This document shows, piece after piece, positions 1 to 10,444 of a stretch of DNA of 64,000 nt. Source of the DNA: Liolophura sinensis (lineage: Eukaryota; Mollusca; Polyplacophora; Chitonida; Chitonidae); NCBI RefSeq assembly GCF_032854445.1, contig NC_088295.1, positions 7,318,501-7,382,500 of the forward strand, read 5' to 3'. Numbering within the stretch: the first letter of the stretch is position 1; every line of letters starts with the position of its first letter. The notes under the pieces are model-generated. The model was not told the DNA's origin. It did no database searches and saw only the letters and a program-made list of their open reading frames with translations. The position numbers and the translations under genes are program-made.

Positions 1-750
1 AACTCGTTACTCTGACCACTGCCCTTAGTGGTCATATCCTGACCACTGTCATAGGTCATCATATCTGATCACTGTCTGTGGTCATCACATCCTGACCACA
101 TTTCTCAGTCATCACATCCTGGCCACTTTTATCAGTCATCACATCCTCACCAATGTCCCCCGTCTTCACATACTGACTCTTGTCCTTAGTCATGATATTC
201 TGACCACTATCCTCAGTCAGCACGTCCAGACCATTGTGCTCAGTCATCACATACTGACCACTGTCCTCAGGTACCACATCCTGACAACTGTCGTCAGTCC
301 TCACATCCTGACCTATGTCATCCGTCATCACATTCTAACTAATGTCCTCTGTCTTCACATCCTGGCCACTGTCCTCAGTCATCACATCCTGACCATTGTC
401 GTCAGTCCTCACATCCTCACCATTGTCCTCAGTCCTCACATTAAGACCACTGTCCCCAGTCATCACATCCTGTTTACTGTCCACAGTCATCACATCCTGA
501 CCAACGTCATCAGTCATTCCTGTTCTCGGAATTAATTGCCCTAAGACCACTGTCCTCAGTCATCACATCCTCACGAATGGCCTCCGTCTTCAGATTGCTG
601 ACCATTGTCCTCAGTCCTCACATTAAGACCACTGTCCTCAGTCATCACATCCTGACCATTGTCGTCAGTCCTCACATCCTGACCATTGTCCTCAGTCCTC
701 ACATTAAGACCACTGTCCTCAGTCATCACATCCTTACACTGTTCGCATGT
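1..750. repeat. 27-bp minisatellite
   Basis: Tandem array of about 27-bp units (consensus around GACCACTGTCCTCAGTC followed by ATCACATCCT) running from the window edge. Units differ by point changes and 1-2 bp indels. The unit length is a multiple of three, so open frames appear on both strands (for example 236-535 and 59-331), but they are pure repeat translations and I do not call them genes. Confidence 0.9.
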
Positions 751-1905
751 ACGTCATAGGCTTGTCACCGCCGTGTACATGGAGGTACCTCATGACGGGG
801 TTTGTTTCTGTGTACGACATCTAACTGTCGTACCGCCCTTTAGATGAAGGTACACATCATGATGAGGTTTGTTTCTGTGTACATCATCTAGCTGACGAAT
901 TGCTCTGCATGCACATGAAGGTGCACATTATAAACTAAGTTCCTTTATGTGTACGTCATCTAGCTGACGAACCGCCCTGTACATGAAAGTATGCACCATG
1001 ATGGGGTTAGTTTCTGCGTGCGTGATCTAACTGACGTACCGCCCTGAACACAAAGGTATACATCATGATGGAATTAGTTTCTGTGTTCGTGATCTAACTG
1101 ACGTACCGCCCTGTACATGAAGGTACACATCATGATTGGGTTTGTTTCTGCGTGCGTGATCTTACTGACGAACCGCCCTGTACACAAAGGTATACATCAC
1201 GATGGGGTTAGTTTCTGTGTTCGTGATCTAACTGACGTACTGCCCTGTACATGAAGGTACACATCATGATGGGGTTTGTTTCTGTGTGCGTGATCTAACT
1301 GACGTACCGCCCTGTACACAAAGGTATACATCATGATGAGCTTAGTTTCTGTGTTTGTGATCTAACTGACGAACCGCCCTGTACATGAAGATACACATCA
1401 TGATGGAGTTAGTTTCTGTGTTCGTGATCTAACTGACGTACCGCCCTGTATATGAAGGTATACATCATGATGGGGTTAGTTTCTGTGTGCGTGATCTAAC
1501 TGACGTACCGCCCTGTATATGAAGGTATACATCATGATGGGGTTAGTTTCTGTGTGTCTAATTGACGTACCGCCCTGTACATGAAGGTATACATCATGAT
1601 GAGCTTAGTTTCTGTGTTTGTGATCTAACTGACGTACCGCCCTGTACATGAAGGTATACATCATGATGAGCTTAGTTTCTGTGTTCGTGATCTAACTGAC
1701 GAACCGCCCTGTACATGAAGATACACATCGTGATGGAGTTAGTTTCTGTGTTCGTGATCTAACTGACGTACCGCCCTGTATATGAAGGTATACATCATGA
1801 TGGGGTTAGTTTCTGTGTACATCATCTAGCTGACGAATTGCTCTGCACATGAAGGTACACATTATAATGGGGTTCCTTTCTGTGTACGTCATCTAACTGA
1901 CGAAA
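751..1905. repeat. 67-bp minisatellite
   Basis: About 16-17 head-to-tail units with a 67-bp period (for example, unit starts at 1027 and 1094). The core reads CTGACGTACCGCCCTGTACA, then ATGAAGGTATACATCATGAT and a GTTAGTTTCTGTGT segment. Units alternate between small variants, such as GTAC versus GAAC before CGCC. The first two and last units are the most diverged, as expected at array edges. It abuts the 27-bp array. Confidence 0.9.
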
Positions 1906-3399
1906 GAATCAGAGATAACTCCTGCATTTCGCTCGTGCATATCTGTGTTCTAATTTTTGTTGACAAAGAAATTCTTTTGTAGAGCAGTTTTTCTTTAGAC
2001 TTCTGAATAAAAATACATCCACATAGCAATATCTCACCTTTTATTTGTTGCTTTCTTGTATTTTCATTTCGTTTTTTTAAGTCAGAAATTTTTCTTGTCG
2101 ATCCAGTTATTTCTTTTTTTCTGAGTTGGCGTAACATGTTCATTAAGAACTGATATGACAAGCCATTGAACAACAATTTTGTGCGGTTTTTGTTTTGTTT
2201 TTTTTTCTTTCCCCAAGCGTTGTGGTGTTTCAAATATAGAAGTATCTAAGGTGCAGCTCTACACCTCGGCTGACGCACATTGTCCATACTCATTTCTAAA
2301 CGATAAAGGATGGGTGGAAAACTTCAGATGTGATAAGAATATATTAATTCCATAAATGCATAGGGGATTAATCATGGGGTGTGAGACTTTTATCACTGAG
2401 CAGTTTTCATTCCTGATCGTGGAATTAAGTCTTCAGTGCAATAGTGTAGTTAAGATGGGATTCACGTTTGCCTGTTTTTCACAGACAACAAGCTAATCAG
2501 ATTCGTCATATAGACTAAAAGTGGGGTTGCCTTCCAGCCAACTAATGTATTAGTGTATTCACCCTGGAAAAAAGTCAGAACTGAAACAAAAAAAAATCAT
2601 ACACGCCATCAAAATTAAGAGCAGTGAACCGTAGGGTAGTGAGTCTGTGCTTCTACGTTTATGTTTTATTTGTGTAAAAAAAATCTATAAATCAGCGATA
2701 TAGGATATTTGTCTACGCTGACATCATAATTTATCAGTAAGACCCGACAGGAGGTAACGGAGAGTGGTAAAACCTGAGCTCCGTACATATCTCTCTGCTA
2801 ACCCACGGACGCTAAATCCAAACGCCGGCTCAAAACAGGTAAGGCATAAAACCATGCGCAGAACCGTGTGTTGTAACTACTGTCAACACTAATTTGTGCT
2901 AAAACCTGCTGCAATACTGTTATGTTTGTAAATGATATAGATTCAGTTGATAAGGCAGAACTTCATGGTCACCTTTCTATGATAAACAGAAGTCAGTGCA
3001 AGCCTGGAAACCAACGTATCGATTACTGTTGAACGGTTTGTGACTCAGTATTTCTTGTTTACAAATGATAAAATGTCTGTTGTCATTGATATCAGCGGTT
3101 TTACTTAAAGAGATTTCACTGCAAGTGTGTAGTGTCATTAAATGAACGCATTCGACATGTGTCAGGTATATATAGGTGATCGTCCGAGTAACACCTCCCT
3201 TGTTTATATAAAGGTGAAGTCATACTTCATGTAGTGTTGTATCACTTTTTATACCTGGAATTTAATATGGCATTACTTTAATCCTATCTTGACGGTGAAA
3301 CGAAAAACACCGGACATACAGACCGCGTCGGTCAGCGGTTCCATAATTATACGGAGCACGTGTTGACAGCTACAATGGTAGGGTTTCTCTCACTTAATA
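1906..3399. other. unique non-coding DNA
   Basis: AT-rich sequence with poly-T and poly-A runs near 2045-2215 and 2585-2700. I see no coding exon, RNA gene or named repeat. The minus-strand open frame at 1889-2233 is a low-complexity Lys/Arg-rich translation of the T-rich stretch and begins inside the neighbouring satellite. Confidence 0.5.
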
Positions 3400-3945
3400 T
3401 ACAGCCTACATTAGAACAGAAATATCACATAGTGCGGCTTTTCTCTGATGTGTGCATCAACACACAGCCAACATCAACATAGAGAAATATCACACAGTGC
3501 AGCTTTTCTCTGATGTGTGAAGCAACACACAGCCTACGTCAGCACAGAAATATCACACAGTGCAATGTTTACTCCAACATCCACATCAGCACCAGAAATA
3601 TCACACAGTGCGATGTTTACTCCAACATCAACATCAACACCAGAAATTAACCTAACGCAAGACACAGTGACATGGTTTTTGTCGCCTCTACACACAGCTT
3701 ACATCAATATTGAAATATCACACTGTGGCGTGTTTTCTCTTGCAACAGATACAAATTATATCAACATAGAACTATCACACGGTGGCGTCTTTTTTCTCTC
3801 ACCTACATACAGCTTACATTAACACTGAAATATCACACAGTGCTGTGTTTTATCTCGGATCTATGTACAGCTTACATCGGCGTAGAAATATTACGCAGTG
3901 CTATATTTTCCCTCATATCTATATACAGCTTCCATCTGGCCCTCC
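3400..3945. repeat. degenerate 47-65 bp tandem repeat
   Basis: Irregular tandem units each containing AAATATCACACAGTG followed by a T-rich segment and CACACAGCCTACATCA-like sequence. Spacing between the AATATCAC cores is 47-65 bp. The units are strongly diverged, suggesting an old array. Confidence 0.75.
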
Positions 3946-4479
3946 TATTTATCTATTTTGCATGACTGATATTTCAGGTATATTTTTTTTACCCCGTAAT
4001 TTTTAAAGAAATTTAAGTAAGGTTTTTATAGTTTTTAACCCTGCTTGCCGAAAAGTCTCTATGGTCTGTTTCTTTAATTAAAGTCCTCATATCGGAGGAA
4101 GGTGAACACGTATTTACCAATGGAGTAAATATTCAATGAGGCATCTTATAGGCCTACCTTCTTATCTAACTTAGCACAGCTATTTGTATTAATCTCAGCA
4201 TCTTGCCAGGCTCTATCTCCCTGGATAATCAGCTATGAACGTTTAATGTTATCTTGGGCGCTATCTCATCAGTGATCTGAAGTTTGTTAGTCTGAGGGAA
4301 TACTTTTACGCCACGGGCCAGCAAGTCTATTTACTACCGCCTTTGTGCCCTAGCAGGAGAACAAAAAATGTAGTTCAACCCAGTCTGCTAATCAAACATG
4401 TAGTATCTAAACCTGCATTTACCATGCCTACATACCCTACAACTAAAAGTGTACCTAACTACATTACTCTACAGCTAAA
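3946..4479. other. unique non-coding DNA
   Basis: AT-rich sequence between two degenerate repeats. I see no gene, RNA or named element in it. Confidence 0.45.
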
Positions 4480-4700
4480 AAAGTAGACAACGAAGATGTC
4501 AGTCTACAACAGAACCACACAGTCGGCCTATCTATTTCGCCAAAGCTACTTACACTACAGCTTAATGTGTAGACATAACGAAGATGTCAATCTACAACAG
4601 AACCACACAGTCGGCCTATCTAACTTGGCAAAGCTACTTACACTAGAGCTTAAAGTGTAGAGATAATGAAGATGTCAAACCGTAGCGAAAAATAAACATC
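4480..4700. repeat. 88-bp tandem duplication
   Basis: Just over two copies of an 88-bp unit containing AACGAAGATGTCA, CAACAGAACCACACAGTCGG and GCAAAGCTACTTACACTA. The second copy differs by a few bases. Downstream to about 4900, shorter echoes (AAAGATATCAAA, GAAGATGTCAAA) suggest decayed extra units. Confidence 0.75.
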
Positions 4701-5826
4701 TACATGTAGGAATCATCACGCCTAGAGTAAAATTAAATATCAAAGGAATATATAAAAACTACTGAACAGCACAATTGAAGACCACACGTGTAAGGAAGTT
4801 ATCAAACTTTCAGTACAAACAAGCGTGTACAATTAGATATGCACATACTTAACCTATGATACAACCATACGCATATAAAGATATCAAATCTGCAGTGAAG
4901 CCAAACGTTTATGACAAAGAATAAACATAAAGCTTAGTGCAACTAAACATAAAGTGAAGATGGCGAGCACACGAATGCAACAAATTGAGGAGGGAAGGCT
5001 TCCAACGTGAAGTACAACTGCCCACCAATGGAAAATACTGAGCTTACAGCACAGCAATGCTTGCAGTGCTGACATCAAGCCAACTATACAACCACGTGTG
5101 TCAGAAAGGTGTCACACTTACAGCTCAATTAACCGTGAAAGAGTCAATGAAACATGCAGGGAATATACACATACACTACAATATAGCGTCTCGGGAAAAC
5201 TACGAGGAGTTGGAATAGTGGGTATGTCCATGTAGCCAATAGGTTCTCATGGTGACATGAATCACTGTGGCAACCTTGTGATGTCTTCTTCATATTCATA
5301 TGTAAACAAAAACAATGAACGGATGGTGATGACACGTGAATTAACTGTTAGATGTACACAGACTTCATATCTAAGTTGAACATAATAAGATGTAGCCCGC
5401 GGTATTGTGTTCTTTGAACCACGGAAAGCAAGGTTTATAACATCGTAATAGATCACATAAATTAACTGGATATCATTTACTTTAAAAAATTTCCTAATTA
5501 TTTAAATTTTTTTAACTTTTAATATTTTTCTTCCTGTCTTGTCTACTTTTGTCATCGTGATCTCATCGAAAAGTGCTTGATATGGTTCTGCAGTACCAGA
5601 TCTCGGCTACTTCGGCTGTGAATAAAACGTGAAAAATGAAGGCTTTTTAAAAAGTCTTTAAAGACATTATGTGACGAGGAAAGAATGTCCCTCTGGCACA
5701 AGATACGATTTAACTTCAAGCACATGCCAATGCCATCACCTTAACGAGAACATCTTTATATTTTGAACAACATTTAATATATCGCAGGATATCACGTCTT
5801 TTCCAAATTTCGATTTGAATTGACCT
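4701..5826. other. unique non-coding DNA
   Basis: No exon-like frame, tRNA or named element is recognisable. Short open frames on the minus strand (4884-5078, 5144-5335, 5262-5456) show no family resemblance and no splice context. A T/A homopolymer-rich patch lies at 5480-5530. Confidence 0.45.
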
Positions 5827-6098
5827 AGAAAGAATGAATGAATGAATGCTTGGGGTACTTAGCTATTTTTCAGTGATATGCCAACGTGGAATCATTAGCT
5901 GTGTGTATATATTCAGCTGGACTGTGTCTTCTTGTGACAGGGCGGGTTCTGGCCGCCAAGGTGCTGCTGCCACTGAACCGGTCGTGTTTCCGTGCTGTAA
6001 CCTGTGCTGAGGTAGCAGCAAGTTCATTGGTATGACCTAGTTTTGATCCCGAGCCTCCCGACTTGGAGGCGGATGCTCTAACCATCATGTCACCTAAG
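5827..6098 (-). mobile_element. tRNA-derived SINE, old copy (family C)
   Basis: The + strand ends with a reverse-complemented tRNA-like head: B-box-like TTTGATCCCGAG at about 6043 and A-box-like GCTCTAACCATCATG near 6075-6090. The element ends at its other side in a (GAAT)n run and GCTTGGGGTACTTAGC, resembling the 3' tail of family A. A related head, without its body, occurs at 25478-25548. Boundaries are approximate and no clean target duplication is visible. Confidence 0.55.
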
Positions 6099-6109
6099 TG
6101 TTCAACCTA

Positions 6110-6487
6110 GGAGTGATTGAATGGGTGCTCAGGATGTGAAAAAGTGCTTACAATCAATTCTTCATTAATATGACGAGGAAGGAGTCCTTAGAGAGCATGC
6201 ACGTTTAATGTGCCTCCTTATTGCAGGACAGACTTCCAACGCTCTGTTATCTATTGCTGCTTGACTGAGACGACTTACCGAAGGCAAGTAAGCCCCCCAC
6301 GAGCCATTATACTGATACGGGTCGACCAAACATTGCACTATGCCCTTATTGCTGAACGCAGAGCGAGGAAGCTACAACTTCCTATTTTAAGGTCAAAGGT
6401 GTGGTCCGACCCAGGATTAATCCTGGATCTACCGCGACGAAGAAGACGCTCTGCCAACTGTCCCATCGAAGGCCGGTCGGTTAACCT
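6110..6487 (-). mobile_element. tRNA-derived SINE family A, diverged copy
   Basis: Colinear with the family A copies at 7891-8262 and 55967-56337. It contains GTGCCTCCTTATTGCAGGAC, TACAACTTCCTATTTTAAGG and a terminal tRNA-like head with GGATTAATCCTGGATCTACC and GCTCTGCCAACTGTC. It is the most diverged family A copy in the window and is directly followed by the 31-bp minisatellite. The 178-residue open frame starting at 6210 is a translation of this SINE plus the satellite. Confidence 0.8.
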
Positions 6488-7645
6488 AGAAAGAAGTGGT
6501 TACTCTGTGAACGCTCCTGGGAGGTATGGGTCACTCTGTAAATATACCTGGGAGGCTGAGGTTACTCTGTCAATGTACATGGGAGGTAGTGGTTACTCTG
6601 TCAATGTATCTGGGAGGTTGAGGTTACTCTGTCGATGTACCTGGGAGGTTGGGGTTACTCCGTCAATGTGCCTGGGACATTCGGGTTACCCTGTCAATGT
6701 ACCTGGGAGGTTGGGGTTACTCTGTCAATGTACCTGGGAGGTATAGGTCACTCTGTCAATATACCTGGGAGGTTGGGAATACTCCGTCAATGTACTTGGG
6801 AGGTTGGGGATACTCCGTAAATATACATAGGAGGTTGGGGATACTCTGTCATTGTACTTGGGACGTTCGGGTTACCCTGTCAATGTACCTGGGAGGTATA
6901 GGTCACTCTCTCAATATACCTGGGAGGTTGGGGATACTCCGTCAATGTACTTGGGAGGTTGGGGATACTCCGTAAATATACATAGGAGGTTGGGGAATAC
7001 TCTGTCAATGTACCTGGGACGTTCGGGTTACCCTGTCAATGTACCTGGGAGGTATAGGTCACTCTGTCAATATACCTGGGAGGTTTGGGATACTCCGTCA
7101 ATGTACCTGGGAGGTTGGGGATACTCCGTAAATATACATAGGAGGTTGGGGAATACTCTGTCAATGTACCTGGGACGTTCGGGTTACCCTGTCAATGTAC
7201 CTGGGAGGTATAGGTCACTCTGTCAATATACCTGGGAGGTTGGGGATACTCCGTCAATGTACTTGGGAGGTTGGGGATACTCCGTAAATATACATAGGAG
7301 GTTGGGGATACTCTGTCAATGTACCTGGGAGATATGGTTACTCTGTAAGTGTACCTGGGAGGTTTGGTTTACTCTGTAAGTGTACCTGGGAGGTTTGGGT
7401 TACTCTGTAAGTGTACCTGGGAGGTTTGGGTTACTCTGTAAGTGTACCTGGGAGGTTTGGGTTACTCTGTAAGTGTACCTGGGAGGTTTGGGTTACTCTG
7501 TAAGTGTACCTGGGAGGTTTGGGTTACTCTGTGAGTGTACCTGGGAGGTTTGGGTTACCCTGTGAGTGTACCTGGGAGATTTGGGTTACCCTGTGAGTGT
7601 ACCTGGGAGGCTTGGGTTACCCTGTGAGTGTACCTGGGAGGGCGA
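6488..7645. repeat. 31-bp minisatellite with 155-bp higher-order repeat
   Basis: Tandem 31-bp units with the core GTACCTGGGAGGTTTGGG and TTACTCTGT. The section at about 7330-7640 is a homogeneous run of single units. The section at 6800-7330 is a higher-order repeat of five distinct units (155 bp), marked by GTAAATATACATAGGAGG recurring at about 6818, 6973, 7128 and 7284. Since 31 is not a multiple of three, all three plus frames stay open with the same rotating peptide; these are not genes. Confidence 0.92.
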
Positions 7646-7879
7646 GGTTGCACAATAGGAGTGACTGGGCTGTGGACCTACCCCATTGATTTAACTGGGT
7701 AAGTCACCTCGCTCTCTGCCTGGGTAACCCGCTGGTATAACTGGGTGTTAGCTTCAAGGGTAACTTCGAGGGGTCAGCTCACTGTCAACCAGGGCTACCC
7801 ACTGCTATAATTGGGTGAGTCAACTCACTCTCTACCTGGGTATCCTCACTCACATAACTGGGTGAGGCAACTTGATCTA
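7646..7879. repeat. degenerate CTGGGT-type repeat
   Basis: Loose repeats of AACTGGGTGAGTCA, CTCACTCTCTACCTGGGTA and similar, apparently decayed relatives of the adjacent 31-bp array. They end at the target duplication of the family A SINE. Confidence 0.55.
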
Positions 7880-7890
7880 CACCTGGTTAG

Positions 7891-8262
7891 TGAGTGAGTG
7901 AGTGAGTGAGTGCTTGGGGTTTAACGTTGTACTCAACAATTTTTCAGTCATATGACGACGAAGGAATCCTTAGGGTGCATGTACGTGTAATGTGCCTCCT
8001 TGTTGCAGGACGGATTTCCACCGCTCTTTTATCTAGTGCTGCTTCACTGAGACAACTTACGGAAGGCAAGTAAACCGCCCCGCCTGAGCCATTATACTGA
8101 TACGGGTCAACCAGTCGTTGCTATATCCCCTTCATGCTGAACGTCAATCGAGGAAGTTACAACTTCCTCTTTTAAAGTATTAGGTGTGACTCTATCAAGG
8201 ATTGATCCTGGATCTACCGGTCCCGAAGCGGACGCTCTACCGACTGTGCTATCCGGGCCGGT
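7891..8262 (-). mobile_element. tRNA-derived SINE family A with TSD
   Basis: Complete copy in minus orientation. On the + strand it runs from the (GAGT)n tail through GCTTGGGGTTTAACGTTG, CATATGACGACGAAGGAATC and GAAGTTACAACTTCCTCTTT to the tRNA-like head (GGATTGATCCTGGATCTACC, then GCTCTACCGACTGTGCTATC). The flanks carry an 11-bp direct repeat, CACCTGGTTAG, at 7880-7890 and 8263-8273, which is the target-site duplication of the insertion. Confidence 0.93.
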
Positions 8263-8273
8263 CACCTGGTTAG

Positions 8274-9339
8274 CTCCGAGCACATGATTGGCTAGGTTCT
8301 TCACCCCTGCATTTCTGTGGGTATGAACTGGTTGTACATCGTGCAGTTGTGTAGAAATGATTTATTTCGTGACCAAATAAGAACAGGAGGAAAGTTTCAT
8401 CTTGATGTATTATAGTTTAAGTTCAAGTTAATTTGATTTGAGGGCATTCGCTCCTCGTCACATACATATAGACATGTGGAAAACTGGCGGACAGCATGGA
8501 CAAATAAGTCAACAGTCTAGAAACAAACGAACAAAAAGAGATGAAAAGTAGGGCACGTGAGAGAGATGAAGTTGGGAAACGAGAACAAATCTCATCTAAC
8601 ATCCTAGCTAACACTTAACGTCGGGGACCTTTGAGAAACACTCTGACTCATTTTCTTTTTAAATACACAGGCGAAGAGGGAGATTGACTCCCATTAATGT
8701 TGATAACGGGAATCAAAATATACGATCTGATCCCTTGCAGCAGATTAATTGTTTTTTGTCAAAGCTACGTCATAAATTATGCATAACGTGTTGCCTTTAC
8801 TTAATTAGACCGTTCACGCAAAGCGGATTTACTATCTTCAGTTAGTTTATAGGATAATCGTTATTGGCTTACAGATAGGTAAAGAGATTTCTTCTGAGTA
8901 GGGGTGTGAGAATGGATTTCTGTGGACCCGTCACGCAAGTCTGAACAAAGCATTCCGCCGTAGCTATAACGTGGAAAGAGCGTAGCGAGAACACTTTTTT
9001 GTGGTAATATGTCATGTTCGTCACATTTGGGGCTGGTAAAGATGACTCAAGTACTATGTCTAAAACAAAATGTTTATACCTACCGTTAAAGTGTTGTCTC
9101 TCTGCAACTTTCAGGCCCTTGACCGATGAGCTCGTGTGATCGAATTAAGCTCTCGGTTTTGACAGGTTAGTCAGGTAAGGTCAGTTGTTTACCCTGTGCA
9201 GCCCGGCTTCCCAGACCCATAAACCAAATCGCCGACTGCGGCGTTAAACATCAAACAAAATACATATAGCACACCGAACATGTCCTGTAGAAGTTGAACT
9301 CGTCGAATTGTCCCTATTTAAGTCGAATTCGTATCGCAG
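8274..9339. other. unique non-coding DNA
   Basis: No exon or RNA gene is recognised. The part at about 8690-8880 has several TAAT/ATTA cores and an ATTATGCATAAC octamer-like site. At 9215-9260, GCCGACTGCGGCGTTAAACA resembles a decayed SINE 3' tail. Confidence 0.45.
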
Positions 9340-9910
9340 CGAAGTATTCGAGAAGTTGGAGAATGCATCGGAATCGGCCTCACAAACTGGGGTCAAGACT
9401 AGAGAATTGATCTCATAAACCGGAGTCTGGGCTAGAGAATCGGCCCATTAACCGGGATGAATTTTACAGAGTTCGCTCAAACCAAAACTCAGTGTTAGAG
9501 AATCCGTTTTATATGCCAGAGTTAGGATTACAGAATCCACCTCAAAACCGGACGGGGCCTCCGTGGTTCAGTTGGTTAGCGCGCTAGCACAGCGTAATGA
9601 CCCAGGAGTCTCTCACCAATGCTGTCGCTGTGAGTTCAAGTCCAGCTCATGTTGGCTTTCTCTCCGGCCGTAAGTGGGAAGGTCTGTCACCAACCTGCGG
9701 ATGGTCGTGGATTTCCCCCGGGCTAAGCCCGGTTTCCTCCCACCATAATGCTGGCCTCCGTCGAATAAGTGAAATATTCTTGAGTACGGCGTAAATCAAA
9801 TAAAAATAAATAAATCAAAACCGGATTCAGTGTTAGGGTGTCCGCCTTATAAACCAGAGACAAGATATCCAAAGCGTAGGCAAGGTTAGCGTGCCCGCCT
9901 CATAAATCTT
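9340..9910. repeat. ~45-bp minisatellite split by a SINE
   Basis: Degenerate units built on AGAGAATCGGCCTCATAAAC plus CGGAGTCAGGGCTAG. The array occupies 9340-9552 and resumes at 9815-9910; the gap is exactly the family B SINE at 9553-9814. It lies 130-700 bp upstream of the ATG of tyrosinase-like gene 1, so it forms part of that gene's 5' flank. Confidence 0.75.
9553..9814 (+). mobile_element. tRNA-derived SINE family B with TSD
   Basis: The head carries Pol III promoter-like boxes: A box TGGTTCAGTTGGTTAGCGCG and B box GAGTTCAAGTCC. A conserved body follows (CTCTCCGGCCGTAAGTGGGA, CCTCCCACCATAATGCTGGC), then the 3' end GTGAAATATTCTTGAGTACG and an A/T-rich (AAAT)n tail. An 11-bp target duplication TCAAAACCGGA is present at 9542-9552 and 9815-9825. 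The body resembles widespread molluscan SINEs (V, Deu or Meta type, from memory; not checked). Confidence 0.93.
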
Positions 9911-10036
9911 CTCTGAATGGGGATATTAATGTTCTAAATTTGAAAGCTACAGACTCCTGTAACATGTAATAATATAGTCATATCAAACTGATTACTATGG
10001 CTCCGTTACTTTCAAGATCTGTCCTTGTCAGGTACC

Positions 10037-10444
10037 ATGGTCGTCATGTTGACCTTAGTGTCCATCTCGTTGCTGTTCCTCTGCCCAGCCCTAGCAGAGA
10101 TTAAAGAAGTCGTATCCAGTCCGGAGTACACCTTCTGCATTAAAAACGTTGAGAGGGCCAGAGGAAACTTTACGGCTGGCATCAAAGGCAGCGAAGAACT
10201 GGCCGATTGGTATTGCATCCACAAGGTGTTGTGGCGAACGGCCCACGACGTAGGGGTTATGGCGCGCCTTACGGACTCCCAGAGGCAGTGGATCACCAGT
10301 CTCTTCAGTCAGATCGAAGATGACTTCAAGCAGAGAGAGTCCTCTCCCAACACCCCTGTGAGGGAGAGGAAGGAATTCCGCACACTGACGACAGAACAAA
10401 GACGAAACTTTGCAGAGGCGGTGAAGTCCCTCAAATCAGACACG
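10037..10444 (+). CDS. tyrosinase-like gene 1, exon 1
   Basis: Encodes a hydrophobic signal peptide (MVVMLTLVSISLLFLCPALA) and the N-terminal helical segment of molluscan tyrosinases, with RKEFRTLTTEQRRNF near the end. The donor GTATGG follows codon 136 (phase 0). The open frame continues only five more codons into the intron. A TTG 12 bp upstream is in frame, but the ATG in perfect Kozak context is the obvious start. Confidence 0.93.

Noticed and set aside
1-1905. Possible CRISPR array
   Set aside because: Repeats are contiguous without unique spacers, and the genome is eukaryotic.
1889-2233. 114-aa minus-strand frame rich in Lys and Arg
   Set aside because: It translates T-rich low-complexity DNA and starts inside the 67-bp array.
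6210-7379. Long open frames (178, 108 and 175 aa) with MYLGGWGYSVN-type repeats
   Set aside because: They translate a SINE remnant and the 31-bp minisatellite. The same peptide appears in all three frames because 31 is not a multiple of three.
10025-10036. TTG as the start of tyrosinase-like gene 1
   Set aside because: The ATG at 10037 has a perfect ACCATGG context and starts a clean signal peptide.
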